Source: Patiria pectinifera (lineage: Eukaryota > Echinodermata > Asteroidea > Valvatida > Asterinidae). Taken from it: DNA of 64,000 bases. The translations under genes were made by a program, and so were the position numbers. This document shows, in pieces, positions 33,455 through 44,453 of this stretch. Each line of letters begins with the position of its first letter. Position 1 is the first letter of the stretch. Below the pieces are notes generated by a model, which ran no database searches, had not been told where the DNA came from, and worked only from the letters and a program-made list of their open reading frames with translations. The stretch covers positions 18,378,863 to 18,442,862 of the forward strand of contig CM057135.1 of the NCBI GenBank assembly GCA_029964075.1. Reading direction: 5' to 3'.

Positions 33455-34262
33455 GTAGGTTAACCTGAGGTCAGTCCAAAAATCTTGTAGTTTCCATTTA
33501 GCCTCTGTTGTAAGGCCAGGTCAAGACCTTTGACCTACCCAAGTAAAACAGTACCGGGCCAATTCGAGCCCACATCCTAAATGTTTGCTGGGATATGGAG
33601 GTCAGAGGTCATTCCATTTAGCCTCTGTTGTAAGTTTTTAATATTACTTCAAAGCGAAGGAAGGTCAACCCGAGGTCAGTCGAAATTCTTGAAGGTGTGG
33701 TCAAGTCCTTTGACTTGCCCAACTACGGAGGTCACAGGTCTTTCCATTTAGCCTTTGTTGTAAGTTTATCTAGTTTCTTCAAAAGGAAGGGAGGTTAACC
33801 TGATGTCAGTCGAAATTCTTGAAGGTCTCATCAAGACCTTTGACATCAAGACCTTTGACCTGTCCAAGTATGGAGGTCACGGGTCTTACCGTTTAGCCTC
33901 TGTTGTAAGTTTTTCAAATTTTTTGAAAAGAAAGGGAGGTCAACCCAAAGTCAGTCGAAATTCTCAAAGGTCAGGTCAAGACTTTTGACTTACATAACTA
34001 TGGAGGTCACAGGTCATGCCATTTAGCCTCTGTTGTATGTTTTTCAAATTTCTTCAAATGGGGAGGGGGGTCAACCCGAGGTCAGTCAAAATTCTTAAAG
34101 GTCAGGTCAAGACTTTTGACCTGCCGAACTATGGAGATCGAAGGTCATTCCATTTAACCTCTGTTATAATTTTTGTAAAGTACTCAAAGAGGAAGCAAGG
34201 TCTACCTGATGCCAGTCTAAATTCTGGAAGGTGAGGTGAAGACCTTTAATATACTTAGGTTG
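33455..34262 (+). repeat. ~130-bp tandem array rich in AGGTCA half-sites
   Basis: Six units start AGGTCAACCYGAGGTCAGTC at about 33455, 33663, 33793, 33936, 34068 and 34198, the last five spaced 130-143 bp. Each contains TTCCATTTAGCCTCTGTTGT. Units carry several AGGTCA/TGACCT words. Two exact DR1 pairs are present: AGGTCAGAGGTCA at 33599-33611 and AGGTCACAGGTCA at 34004-34016. Other units have decayed versions at the same place. Confidence 0.88.
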
Positions 34263-35105
34263 TCTTCTTGCCTACAATAGATTAACGACCACGATGCAAG
34301 ACTGCACCCCATCAGTACATGGTTAGTCTTGTCATCACTTCCCCAGACGTTGTGATGAAGGTGTTAACCGTGCTCAATTCCAAATGCGTGGTGTGGCTGA
34401 GCGAGGCCTAGAACAATTTCACCATTTTTACCAAGAAACGTGAGTATTAAAGCCTCTGTTCAAGGTTTTTGTCAATTTTCAACCCGTGAAATGATTGTCC
34501 AAGGTGCACACTACCACTAGTCAATTCATTCAGTAGGCAATATTAAAACCCTTTCACAGTGCATCCTAACACTTGATTATGTACATTACATCTTTTTCTA
34601 ACAAGATCAACATTTAAACTTCTGAAATGGTCATACAAAAGAAAATAAAAGTTTCTTCCAAACCCATTTTTGTGAAGTCCTTTTTTTTTTCAATGAAATA
34701 TTTTTTGATTGATCGGGTAAAACCGATCATTGATTTAAAATTGTTTGTTTGTTTTTTTTTTTTTTCTGGGCAGTATTTCTCCAAATTTCTCATAATCAGT
34801 TTAAGGTTTGACCGTCAGAGACTTCCATGTTTGTACACCAACCCCTCTTCAACTTGTATGTTGTTTATTCATGCCACACGTGACCTTTGTAAATGGTTAA
34901 AGTAACGGTATTCATGAAGAAGAAAAAAATGACCAATAAGTTTGTTGTTCTATCGTTTTTTATAGTGTTTGTCTTTTCCAATTTTGTTTCACTGAGGAAT
35001 TTTTGTCAGAAGAATGTCTGACAACAAGACACAAATGTCTTGTCAAATTCTTAATACATTAAACAATAGATAGCCCTTAAATCAGAAAATGATCCCTCCC
35101 ACTGT
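34263..35105. other. Unassigned AT-rich sequence
   Basis: T-rich runs and short frames only. No gene or repeat supported. Confidence 0.45.
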
Positions 35106-35482
35106 TAGTCGAGTACTTTTCGAGTGTTTTACTGCCAAAGATTGAAATGCTTAGGCGTGAACAAAGCTGGAAAACATGTGCATTGGATGGTTGATGCACA
35201 AAGGTAAGATTACAAAATTTATTGGTGACCTCAACCTTTCACAGCGTAGCTAATCATAAGATTTTAGGACAAAAAGTACTCGGCCGAGTACTTTTCTAGT
35301 ACACTACTCAAACATGTCAAAACTAATTTTTCACGAAACTGTGAGCATCTGAAGTCTTCAATTTATTTTGTTATCTTACCTTTGTGCATCAACCATCTAA
35401 TATTCATGTTCTCCAGCTTTGTTCACTCCGAAGCATTTCAATATTTGGCGGTAAAGTTGGTACTCGAAAAGTACTCGACTAC
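35106..35482. repeat. Two head-to-head TAGTCGAGTAC inverted-repeat elements
   Basis: The arms 35106-35225 and 35361-35482 are inverted copies of about 120 bp (CGAGTACTTTTCGAG outermost, then ATTGAAATGCTT and GATGGTTGATGCACAAAGGT). The centre holds a perfect 24-bp palindrome (35272-35295, GTACTCGGCCGAGTAC in the middle) made of two further copies of the terminal word. This suggests two small foldback elements joined end to end. Confidence 0.7.
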
Positions 35483-36113
35483 AACACTGCTTCCTCCCCA
35501 AAACACTTCGCTGGCAACCCAAAGCCGTCTGTGTGTTATAATGGAGATTTTGAGATTAATTGTTGTGATAATTCTCTTTTTTATTGAATAAAGGATGCAT
35601 TTGGATTGATTGCTTGCATTTGCAATTTGTCTACACCTGCCTGGCTGTGATTTGTTGGCTTTCAAGGCTTCATGGATGCAGGTGCTTTCATGGATTGAAA
35701 ACCGGTAAGTGGGGCGAAAATATGAAGTAAAGTGGATGGTGGATGCTGAACGATACTTTTGTCAATTTTAGGGTAAACATAGCTTAAGATATAATAAAAT
35801 GAAATAAACTTTTTGTATCATGAAATAAATACAAAATGCACTTTTGAGGGCTGATTTTCAGGCCCTGTTTTGGCCCGAACGTGAAATTTGTGCAAAACTC
35901 GTTGTTGGGGGTAGCGAACAAATTAGCTAAATTATGATGTCATAAGCATGACTTCGACAGCCAGCGAAACTTTCTGCAAAATCAAAACAACGGCGATTGA
36001 GGAAAGTCTGATTGAGAACATCGTAGAAAATATTTTTGTGGTCTTAAAAAAAATATATCCAATAGGGACACTCCCTACGCGCTATGTTGGAATCATGACA
36101 CCAGAGATTGACC
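35483..36113. other. Unassigned sequence
   Basis: No supported gene. AATTATGATGTCATAAGC at 35932 is roughly inverted at 37146 (CTTATGACGTCACAAATT), so an older inverted-repeat element may have surrounded the 36123-36827 insertion. Confidence 0.35.
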
Positions 36114-36122
36114 AATCAAAGC

Positions 36123-36827
36123 TAGCCTTGGTCAAGGCGCTAGTTGTTATCATCCGGCCGTAGCGCGGTAAACGATATCTTCGCTAGTGTTATGCATGCA
36201 GTCGTAATTATGTCTATGCATGCTGTGCATTAAAAATACAGCGCGAATAGCGACCTCACGCGACCACTATTTTTTTATGCAAATCAGTTGGACCCAATCT
36301 AGCGCCTTGGTTCAATCGTCCATGTGAGGTTTTGGGGGTGGTGCTCATTATGTTAATAGCCTTAACTGACCTTAAATGTTGTTTTCTTATTGGTTGATGC
36401 GTGAAAACTTGCATAGTGAAACGTGGCACTGTACATAATCCATACAAGTACATGTTGTGTGTCTCTGCACACGGCACCAATGCACAAAAACTGTGGTTCC
36501 TGTCACGTCCGCATAAAGGCGAATAGCTGCAAATAATTTGATGACGTCCGGATTTACCAAGGTGTTGTACACTCCACATGTTAGCCCCGCCTACACTTAT
36601 CTGTATTTGCATACGAGGTCGTGCCCTAGAAATCCAGTGCAAAATAAAGAAAAACATAAGCTTTTGCTGACGATTGAACCAAGGCGCTGATTTGCATAGA
36701 AATGGTGGCCGCGTGAGGTCGCTGTGCACGCTGTATTTTTAATGCACTGCATGCAAAGCGCTAGTGAGGATATCGTTTACCGCGCTACAGCTGGGATGAG
36801 TAACAACTAGCGCCTTGATCAAGGCTA
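36123..36827. mobile_element. TAGCCTTGG-ended element with 9-bp target duplication, copy 2
   Basis: A 705-bp element starting TAGCCTTGGTCAAGGCGC and ending GCGCCTTGATCAAGGCTA, flanked by exact copies of AATCAAAGC (36114-36122, 36828-36836). It shares end sequence and the internal inverted motif (GCGACCTCACGCGACC, CCAAGGCGC) with 16151-18425, so the two define one family. No transposase is present. Confidence 0.88.
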
Positions 36828-36836
36828 AATCAAAGC

Positions 36837-38090
36837 TGGCGTTATATTAATGCAGCCATATTCCAATTCACGGCGCGCCGGACATGGCTCCCCAATCAAA
36901 CCATAAAAGAGTTTACATCGAAACAACAGTTTGAAGCGACAATTATCACATGTAATATGTTTTTTCGAGCTGAACAGAAATGTAAATTTTCTTGCTCACT
37001 TGTTTTATCAAAAGAATGCGTTTAATGAGAATTTTCATCGCCATGTTTTTCCAAACAGAAAATGTCGACTGGGGTACCTGAGTCGGACTTATTGCAACGG
37101 TAATGACGTGGACACACGGCGCATAAACTGCCGTTGAATATACGAGTCATACTTATGACGTCACAAATTTTCTGATTTTACAAAGTTGGCCTGAAGAAAC
37201 CGATGGCTGTTGATATCAATTTTGCGCTCGCCGCGCAAGAAAATGCTCCATGAATTTCATTTTTTTATAAACATACAAGCGTGCTTGGCAAAAAAAGTTG
37301 GAGTGTGTGATTAAAGTCTATATGGGTCTATGCTACAATCAAAATTGTGTTTAAGGCCACACTTATGTTTTGATTTTTAAAAAGATTTACGTTTAGCAAT
37401 CACCGTCCTCTTTAAACTCAAGCTGTCGAGGTTTTGTGGGAGTAACACTTGTAGGTTGTCATTTGTGGAGTTTCATACTGCACTTGAGTTTCGTAAGTGG
37501 ACGTCTGGTCTTTTGCTTTCACTAATAGCAAGGAAGAGATTTCTACAGTCTCTGCTCTCTTGCCTACGAAAACCAGATTGAGTCCTTTTGACAAGTTCAC
37601 TTTTCTGGTTTTCTGCCATGTTAGAAATTTACCCCATAATTACGTTTTGTTGTATCTACTTTAACAAATACCATTTAAGATCTCCATATGGGACACCCAT
37701 TCCTTTTACTATGCTCGCGTGAAGTCAAAGACGATCTACTCATTACGACTGCTGTTGGCCTCACGCTACGGAAATTATTTTTTGTGAAACACTCTCTTCT
37801 GATGACATTTTGGGTACAATCCTGTGTGATGTAACACGTGGGGTGGGGAAACACGGACCCCTCCATGTGTAGTGGTTTTACTGACACAGCAAGAAAGTCA
37901 GATTGATTGCTTGGAAATGTTTCCTGGCATGGGCTTACTCTCCCAGATCTGGCATATGTACTCTTCTGACTAATATTTGACCATGCCAAATCAGTGTTCA
38001 TTGTCGGTGTGCTTTTAATTCCCTATTTTCGAGTTTGCCAATATCTTAATGATGTAAACGAGGTTGATCATTGGTTCAATTTTTACATAT
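36837..38090. other. Unassigned sequence with two modest minus-strand open frames
   Basis: Minus-strand frames at 37418-37600 and 37675-38001 (60 and 108 codons) have a fairly protein-like composition but no domain I recognise and no splice context I could fix. They may be decayed coding sequence or chance. Confidence 0.3.
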
Positions 38091-38094
38091 CGCA

Positions 38095-38190
38095 GGTTAA
38101 AATCCCGCTCCAGTCAATTTCTTTGTTCAAATTCTGTAATATGTTTTAATGCACCTAGTCAGGTTCCCTTTGAGGTTTATCTGTAAATTT
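38095..38190 (+). mobile_element. tRNA-derived SINE fragment, copy a
   Basis: Begins near a B-box-like GGTTAAAATCC and continues into the tail TCAATTTCTTTGTTCAAATT and TTTGAGGTTTATCTGTAAAT, which is shared with copy b. The 5' tRNA-like part is mostly missing. Confidence 0.6.
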
Positions 38191-38379
38191 GAAATGAAAA
38201 AGCCGTATCCTCTTTGAGTGATCCCCTTTTGCTACCTGTCGGGTTTGCAGCATTGCCAATGTTGTTAGCATTGTGACTCTGGGCGTGATCCCCGGTTATG
38301 TGGTACACACGGGTTTATGGCTTCTGACTAGCGCCCCACTGAACAAACAATTGACAACTTTGGGGAGGCCGCCAACATA

Positions 38380-38535
38380 GGGCTGGATAGCTCAGTTGGT
38401 TAGAGCACCGGAACGGTTATCCAGGGGTCGCACGTTCAAATCCTACTCCGTCAATTTCTTTGTTCAAATTCTGTAATATGTTGTACTGCATCTACTCAGT
38501 TTCCCTTTGTGGTTTATCTGTAAATTTTTACATGT
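38380..38535 (+). mobile_element. tRNA-derived SINE, copy b
   Basis: Contains an A box TAGCTCAGTTGGTTAGAGC (38388-38406) and a B box GTTCAAATCC (38434-38443), the internal RNA polymerase III promoter of tRNAs. The cloverleaf is imperfect and no CCA or mature 3' acceptor strand follows. The sequence instead runs into the TCAATTTCTTTGTTCAAATT tail of copy a. This makes it a SINE rather than a working tRNA gene. Confidence 0.75.
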
Positions 38536-38539
38536 TCCT

Positions 38540-39066
38540 TTAATTACATAGCATGGTCGAGGCCAGGACACCCTCAGGTACACAAGCCTGCTACGACAGA
38601 ACACTATACCATTGAATGTTGTGGAACTGGTTCTTAAGATACAAGTCTGATTGTGCCAACGATAATGCCAGAGACTGCACCACCATCATCCACAAAAGCC
38701 CTAGTAATTTTCCTCCTCACTGACGGACCACTTGGACTCCCTCAACCACAGAGGAATAAAACCAGCCAGCGGATCTTTTTATTGGCATTATTTTTCTTCA
38801 GCCTCCATAATGGCATAAAATAAATCATTCAGACACGTACACACAAGTTTGACATTTGACCAACAACACACGCACGTGTTCTGTACAAAGTTGATTAACC
38901 TTTGAAGTTTTATGCAGGTAATGAATATTATTTGTCAGCCCCTATCCAATGATGATCTATAATCATCTATTATCTGATAATAATAATGTCAGAAAAGTCG
39001 GAAACTAAAGACAAAGAAACGCACAGATGATTGGCAAGCTCTACTAGTGTGTTTGTTCTCAGCATA
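38540..39066. other. Unassigned sequence
   Basis: No gene or repeat supported before the LTR target duplication TATA at 39067-39070. Confidence 0.45.
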
Positions 39067-39070
39067 TATA

Positions 39071-39489
39071 TGTAACGAGTCCTCGCGGTCTAAGGGCTAT
39101 TTTCTGTGGGACGATTATGCTAAAATTAACGTAAGGTAGAAACAAGACAAACAGCACGATACAACGAATACAATAAATGTGACACGGACACAAGGATGAA
39201 CTTCTCTCTTTCTGTCTATTCTGATTCTCCTCAATCTTCCGCTAAATTAAGTACTCACATTTTATAATCTTTTATCTAACCAGCGTTGTTTCTGTCTTTC
39301 TTCAACCAGCCTCAGAACTGACCTGCCTAAAAAGAGCGCGAACGCAATTTCTGCTTATTTTGGCCCATCGTACGACTAAGATACGCGCGCGTACACTGTC
39401 GTGCCTGGATCCCCAGGTACCGAGAAAGTGGCTTCACCCCCAATTTCCAGCTTGGTGAATACGCCACCATGCGGCCGTGCGCCGCTACA
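39071..39489 (-). repeat. 3' LTR of gypsy element 2
   Basis: A 419-bp direct repeat, plus-strand TGTAACGAGTCCTCGCGG to CGCCGCTACA. On the minus strand a purine stretch AAAGGAGGGGGTTG abuts it (39490-39505), the expected polypurine tract. It is 20 bp shorter than the partner, mostly at a GCGCGC run. Confidence 0.92.
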
Positions 39490-40860
39490 CAACCCCCTCC
39501 TTTAAGAAGGATGTGTCCTCACATCGCCAATTTAACTTAATTTCTTTGCGCAACACAGTAACAACTACGGTTTTTACACTTATTCTTGAAACAAAACTTA
39601 ACAAATTAGATAACGCAGTTTCTTTCACATTCAAACCTTAACAGTAACAAAACATTTTTTTTTTAACACTTACAAAACCAAATCGTATGAGTTATATACA
39701 ACATTATTAACAAGTCTTCGTAAACGAACTTTTCAAGCATCTAAAAACACCGGTTGTGTCCTTAAGATAAAACAATAACTTGACAAAATTCAGTGTACTT
39801 ATTGGTCATCAAATTTAACACTTTAACAAACATGACCAACTTAACTTTAACCTAACTACACGTACGCGCACGTTAGTCTCAGGCTACGCGACCGATCTTG
39901 AATCCTTGGAGCTCTTCTTGACGACTCGTCCATCACCATCCAATCAGAGAATCCCTCGTTTTTTTCCGGCTCGTCAACATGTTGTCCTCGTCGTCTCTCC
40001 GCCGCCGAAATCCATTCCTTCTCCTCACACAGGCCAGACCAACAGTTAACTACTGCTAAGGCTTTTCGGTGAACAGGGCATCGTGGGGGGAGGGGGGGGG
40101 TCGAAGAGTGGACATCACTACGAGCATCTCCTAGGCGGCCCAAAGTCGAAACTGAAGACCATGGAATAAAACGTTGTTGTCACCGTTCTTGCCTCTTATC
40201 TGAGACAATAAAGACGAAATCTTCTTCCGCTCCTTCAAACAGCTCCCGGCAGTGTTCAATATCAATTGAAACCAACAAACGTCAACTAATTTTTTTTCCA
40301 ACAAAAGTAAAACCCGCAGCTCCTTTAAAGATTACATTTTGAGCTGAGGCTGTAGTCATCCTTATAACTGTAACAATGCTTCTTGCATTTAAACAAAGCT
40401 GTACAAGCTTTTCCGCAAACACTACCAGACGTTTCCATTGGCATTGGGTGAAAACTGACAGCAAACAATCATTGATCAGGGGGATGTACAGGGCCGAGTG
40501 GCATCTTCCGCCAAGACTAAAACTGCTGCTGTCCAACTTCTAGGTGTGACACATTACCGCTTGTACCCATTCTCGACGGCATACCATGTAAGATTGGTGG
40601 GTTTAATTTACCCACACAACAACGTGACGAGCATGCCCACTGAGGAATCAAAACTGCTTCCATACAGTCCCGACAGCCAATTCCGTCGTTTTGCTGCCCC
40701 TCCGCGTTCAGAGAGACAACACAATTCCTCTCCCTTGGCAATCATGAGACAATTTCGTGTCACATACCACTTGTCAACAACTCAGCCTAGTCCAAGTACC
40801 GCATCATTGTTACACCATGCAAACCATTCAGTCCAGAGCTTCACTAAATCCGTCCGCCCA
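39490..40860 (-). other. Element 2 internal region lacking RT and integrase
   Basis: About 1.4 kb between the pol linker and the 3' LTR shows no RT, RNase H or integrase motif on either strand. A minus-strand frame at 39856-40143 (95 codons, Arg-rich) and others of 70-140 codons are unrecognised. It may be captured or rearranged filler of the kind seen in large non-autonomous LTR elements. Confidence 0.6.
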
Positions 40861-41046
40861 ATGTCTCCTTCCCCTGAAGAATATTGGCCTTGTTACTTGA
40901 TGAGTAGCTCCTTTAGTTGATTACTTTCCTGATTATTAAGGTGTCTGGATGACCTCTCATACAAATCTTGTAAGTGATTGGGCACAGTAAGGTCCTCTGT
41001 ATCCCCTTTCTCTTCCGTTGCCGCCCGCACTGTCTCTGTTTCAACG
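40861..41046 (-). pseudogene. Remnant of the protease-RT linker of element 2 pol
   Basis: On the minus strand, in a shifted frame, short stretches such as HLQDLYERSS, LKELLI and GEGDIGRTDLV match the segment just before RT in element 1 (HLTDLYRQS, VKKLLI, GAGDLGKTDLV). The frame is lost at a run of seven C (seen on the minus strand) near 41050, and an in-frame stop occurs a little further on. Homology ends abruptly after this segment, marking the deletion point. Confidence 0.75.
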
Positions 41047-41811
41047 TCAGGAGGGGGGGTCAGCCATAAGCTCGGGGCCTATTGAATCCACCGCATAGAG
41101 CAATGCTGCTCTTGTACCTTGGTAAAGGGTGACAGGATCATCTTTAAGATTTATGAGGCGCAAGGGGACTACACTGGAACCAGTTCCGACTACTGAAGGT
41201 GCTACCAGGATACGGTTTTTCTCTGTCATCGAGATTGTGGGCTCTATCAGTCCACATGGTACCATCATATCACCACCTTCCAGACTCCCTTGAACAAGCA
41301 TTTCCATCCTCGGAGGAACAACAACAGTTTCAACTACTGTCACTCTACAGCTCTGTTGTCTCTCCGCTGTCTCCCAAAGAGGCAGCGCCATCCCTCCCCA
41401 ATCGAGGCATTTATTAGTGACATCGATCACACATCGCTCATTCCGCAGGAAGTCCAACCCAAGTAATACATCGTTTCCTATTGAAGCTACAATAAACCGA
41501 TGTTGAACTTTCACTCCAGCTAGCTGCAACTCCGCAACTACCTCCCCTCCTACAGCTAATGCCTTACTGTCTGCCAGCTGAACCTTAATATCGGTGCACA
41601 TTACCGACTCTTGGTCTTCCTTGGACCACTGTTTAGTTATCCTCTCAGACAGCAAAGACACCGTCGCCCCAGTATCTACCAGTACATCACACTGTACTCC
41701 GTTGATGAATGCATCTAGGTGCAATCCTTCACCAACCACAACAGCAACATTCTCTCTTGTGACATCTTTTATGGGCCCCCCTTCTACCGCTGTCCCTCGG
41801 CCCTCAGGCAC
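41047..41811 (-). CDS. Aspartic protease domain of element 2
   Basis: The 254-codon frame contains VDTGATVSLLSE, the active-site DTGA of retrotransposon proteases, and further on LLGLDFLRNERC, the usual second conserved part of the fold. It lies -1 relative to the gag frame just upstream, as in element 1. It would cleave the Gag precursor. The frame ends at a C homopolymer, where relatives continue into the RT linker. Confidence 0.8.
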   Translation of the reverse strand: MPEGRGTAVEGGPIKDVTRENVAVVVGEGLHLDAFINGVQCDVLVDTGATVSLLSERITKQWSKEDQESVMCTDIKVQLADSKALAVGGEVVAELQLAGVKVQHRFIVASIGNDVLLGLDFLRNERCVIDVTNKCLDWGGMALPLWETAERQQSCRVTVVETVVVPPRMEMLVQGSLEGGDMMVPCGLIEPTISMTEKNRILVAPSVVGTGSSVVPLRLINLKDDPVTLYQGTRAALLYAVDSIGPELMADPPS

Positions 41812-41816
41812 AGCTC

Positions 41817-43644
41817 CTAACAGTTTCCCTGACCTTGTTGTGCGTTATTTATTCCTGCCGACTGTTGACTACCTTCCCCATCAGTCCCAACCAACTCTGG
41901 ACAGTTTGGCTTGATGTGCCCCCACTGTTTGCACTTGTAACACTGTGGGCCTTTCTTGTTGAATGTCTTCTTAGAATTCACTTGCTTCTCAAGTCTCTGC
42001 ATCTTATCCAAGATCTGCGAGAGCTGCTGTTGTATTCCGGACATCCCTGAGCTTTCCTGCAAAGTTGGACTCTGCACTACTGCTACATCAACTGTTGCAC
42101 TCCTGAGTTTCTTTATTTCGGAAGTGCGACGCTCTTTCTCTGCTTTATATAAGGCCTCTAACTCCACAGCTGCGGCTACTGCCTCATCAAGGGTCGTTGT
42201 GCGTATCTGAATCACCCTTGTCCTTATTTCTCCATCAGACAGAGCATCCAAAAAATGGTCCCGCCCCATTCTATCCCTACTGTCCGCTGGCAAATCGTGG
42301 TATACTTTATCGACAAGTTGCCGTGTATCGTCTGCGAGCTCAATGAGGCTCTCGGATGGTTTCTGTCTACGATTTCTGAGCTGGGCGCGATGAAGTTCTT
42401 TCCTACCCGTTGGGTCGAACCGCGCCTGCAACGACTTGACTAGCTTTCTGTAGTCCTTTGCTTCGTTCTGGAGACTTCCCAATACTAGTTGAGCAGAACC
42501 GGTGAGTAATACTGCCAGGTATTGGCATTTAGTCTCATCATCCCAGCCATTGATACCAGCGCACAGCTCGAAGTGTTTCATGTAGGACTCCCACGGCCCT
42601 TTTCCATCGTAGCGGTCCGGCTTTATCAGTGGTCGCTGATTCCCTCTGTTCAATTGTCCCGACATCATCTCCTTTGGTTCATTGATTGGAACAGTCTTCC
42701 TCTTGACAGCTCCATCATGGTCAAGAACTCGCTTCGTTGGTACTGGCCTATTGGGAATTACAACCGGAGTTTGTACCCTCGAGTTTCCATCCATGCTCTC
42801 TTCTTCTTGCCTTTGAAGATTCTTGCTCACTTTTTGGCTGTTGAAATTCCGATTGTCATTCACCTGTAGCTGAAGTGTACCGCTGGGGGCGTGTGGATTC
42901 TTCACCTTCTCTCTCTATTTTGGAAGAAACAGGGACGGGGTTAGACGTTATGTCCATCGGCCTACACAGCAAGCTTGTACGCATCCATCCCCCAGACTCG
43001 TTCCCTAGGGCAGACCCTTGTTCTGCTGTCGAAACATCTTTCATAAATGGCACAGGATTTCCTGAGCTCCCTTTGTAAGCCGTAGAGCAATCCTGCAGCT
43101 GTGCAGTGTTGATAACTGGAGTTGTCCTCTGGAAATTCCTATCATACTGTCTTGACCGGGGACCATCTTGTTTCCCTTCATTTTGAGCCCTTGACTGGTA
43201 AGAAATCAAGGGAACCGGCGGTGTTTCTGATGAATACACTGTTCCCTTTGCTTCAGGCCACATTACCTCCGCCCGGTTAGATTGCAACTGGTTTCCTGGA
43301 AGATCTACATGTATTCCCGAGTCTCCCCATAAGGTGTAATCCTTTCTCAGCCTAGAATCCCTGATATTAGCCTGAGACCCGACTTGTGTTTTTGTTCCAA
43401 CCGGTTGCAGGGGAATGTCCCGTTCCTCGGGGACTGGCATATCGAGCGACGTCAACGTTGCATCCTTTCCGGTGGTTACATTTGGGAGCGACTTGCCTCC
43501 TAGGAACCGACCCAGTCCTTGAGAGAGTGTTTCTATTTCCTGAGAAACACGTTGGTACTCCCCTTCGAAGAAACAGTACAGATCCGGCCCATTCATGGAC
43601 GAGTAGTCCATAGCCCGACCTGGCCTTGCCTTTGCTCTGTCCAT
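41817..43644 (-). pseudogene. gag: Gag of element 2, split by a frameshift
   Basis: Two overlapping minus-strand frames cover one gag: 43644-42856 (262 codons, variable N-terminal half) and 42905-41817 (362 codons). The second carries the gag core, with KPDRYDGKGPWESYMKHFEL near its start, and a CCHC zinc knuckle CYKCKQWGHIKPNC near its end. The frames meet at 42856-42905 and differ by one base, so a frameshift mutation, or less likely programmed shifting, separates them. Domain order and the core match gag of element 1 (compare KPNIVPDRFAGVVPWRDYKS). Confidence 0.82.
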
Positions 43645-43699
43645 TTCCTTCTTGTATTTAATCTCAGAACCTAATATTTCTGATTGGTCGGGTATTTCT

Positions 43700-44340
43700 A
43701 ATTGTTTTCTACTTCCGGAGTGGTTTTTCTGATCCGAAACTCCCGGAGCGCCTTTACTGATCCGGATTTCCCGGAGCGCCTTTGCTGATCGGATTTCCCG
43801 GAGCGGTTTCCCTGATCCGGAGTTCCCGGATCGACCTTCTGATCCGGAGCTCCCGGAGCGGCTTTTCTGATCCGGAGTTCCCGGAGCGGCTCTCTGATCT
43901 GGAGTTCCCGGAGCGGCCTCTTACTCAGCGGTGTCGGAGCGGTCTCTCTGATCCGGAGTTCCCGGAGCGGCCTTCTGATCCGGAGCTCCCGGATTTTACG
44001 TTGTGCAGGAAACGGCTCGGTCAAACCGCTGCCGTGTATGCAAACTTTACTGGCTCGATTGCACGACTCGGTCAAACCGCTGCCGTGTTCTGCTTCGTAG
44101 GCCTACCCAACTGTCACCCGGCGGCTCGGTCAAACCACTGCCGCGTTGGAGTCTGCTCCGTGAAACTCCCTGTCGCAACTAACGGCTCGGTCAAACCACC
44201 GCCGTGTTCTGCTTCGTAGGCCTACCCAACTGTCACCCGGCGGCTCGGTCAAACCACTGCCGCGTTGGAGTCTGCTCCGTTAAACTCCCTGTCGCAACTA
44301 TAACGGCTCGGTCAAACCACCGCCGTGTTAAACACCTCCG
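43700..44340 (-). repeat. Leader tandem repeats of element 2
   Basis: Two arrays lie between the primer site and gag. At 43720-44000, short units of GATCCGGAGTTCCCGGAGCG repeat about ten times. At 44010-44330, units of about 55-60 bp contain CGGCTCGGTCAAACC and TGCCGTGTT, with a ~125-bp higher-order repeat. They are untranslated on the sense strand as far as I can see. Confidence 0.8.
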
Positions 44341-44435
44341 AAGGCTGTCGGAGAGTAAATCTTTCGCAGGTGACTGCTGTACCTTACGCTGTGATTTTTA
44401 AACAACCAAACTACTGTAATTTTAGCCACAAATAT

Positions 44436-44453
44436 CCCATACGCTGCCACCAA
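44436..44453 (-). promoter_or_regulatory. Primer-binding site of element 2
   Basis: Minus-strand TTGGTGGCAGCG adjoins the LTR. It matches the first dozen bases of element 1's tRNA-Leu site, then diverges. Confidence 0.65.

Noticed and set aside
38380..38450. A working tRNA gene (A and B boxes present)
   Set aside because: The anticodon stem is imperfect, the base before the putative anticodon is not U, there is no proper acceptor strand, and the sequence runs into a repeat tail shared with a neighbouring copy. It is a SINE head.
40498..40920. Plus-strand 140-codon frame inside gypsy element 2
   Set aside because: The minus strand of the same segment retains recognisable pol linker words; the plus frame has no domain.
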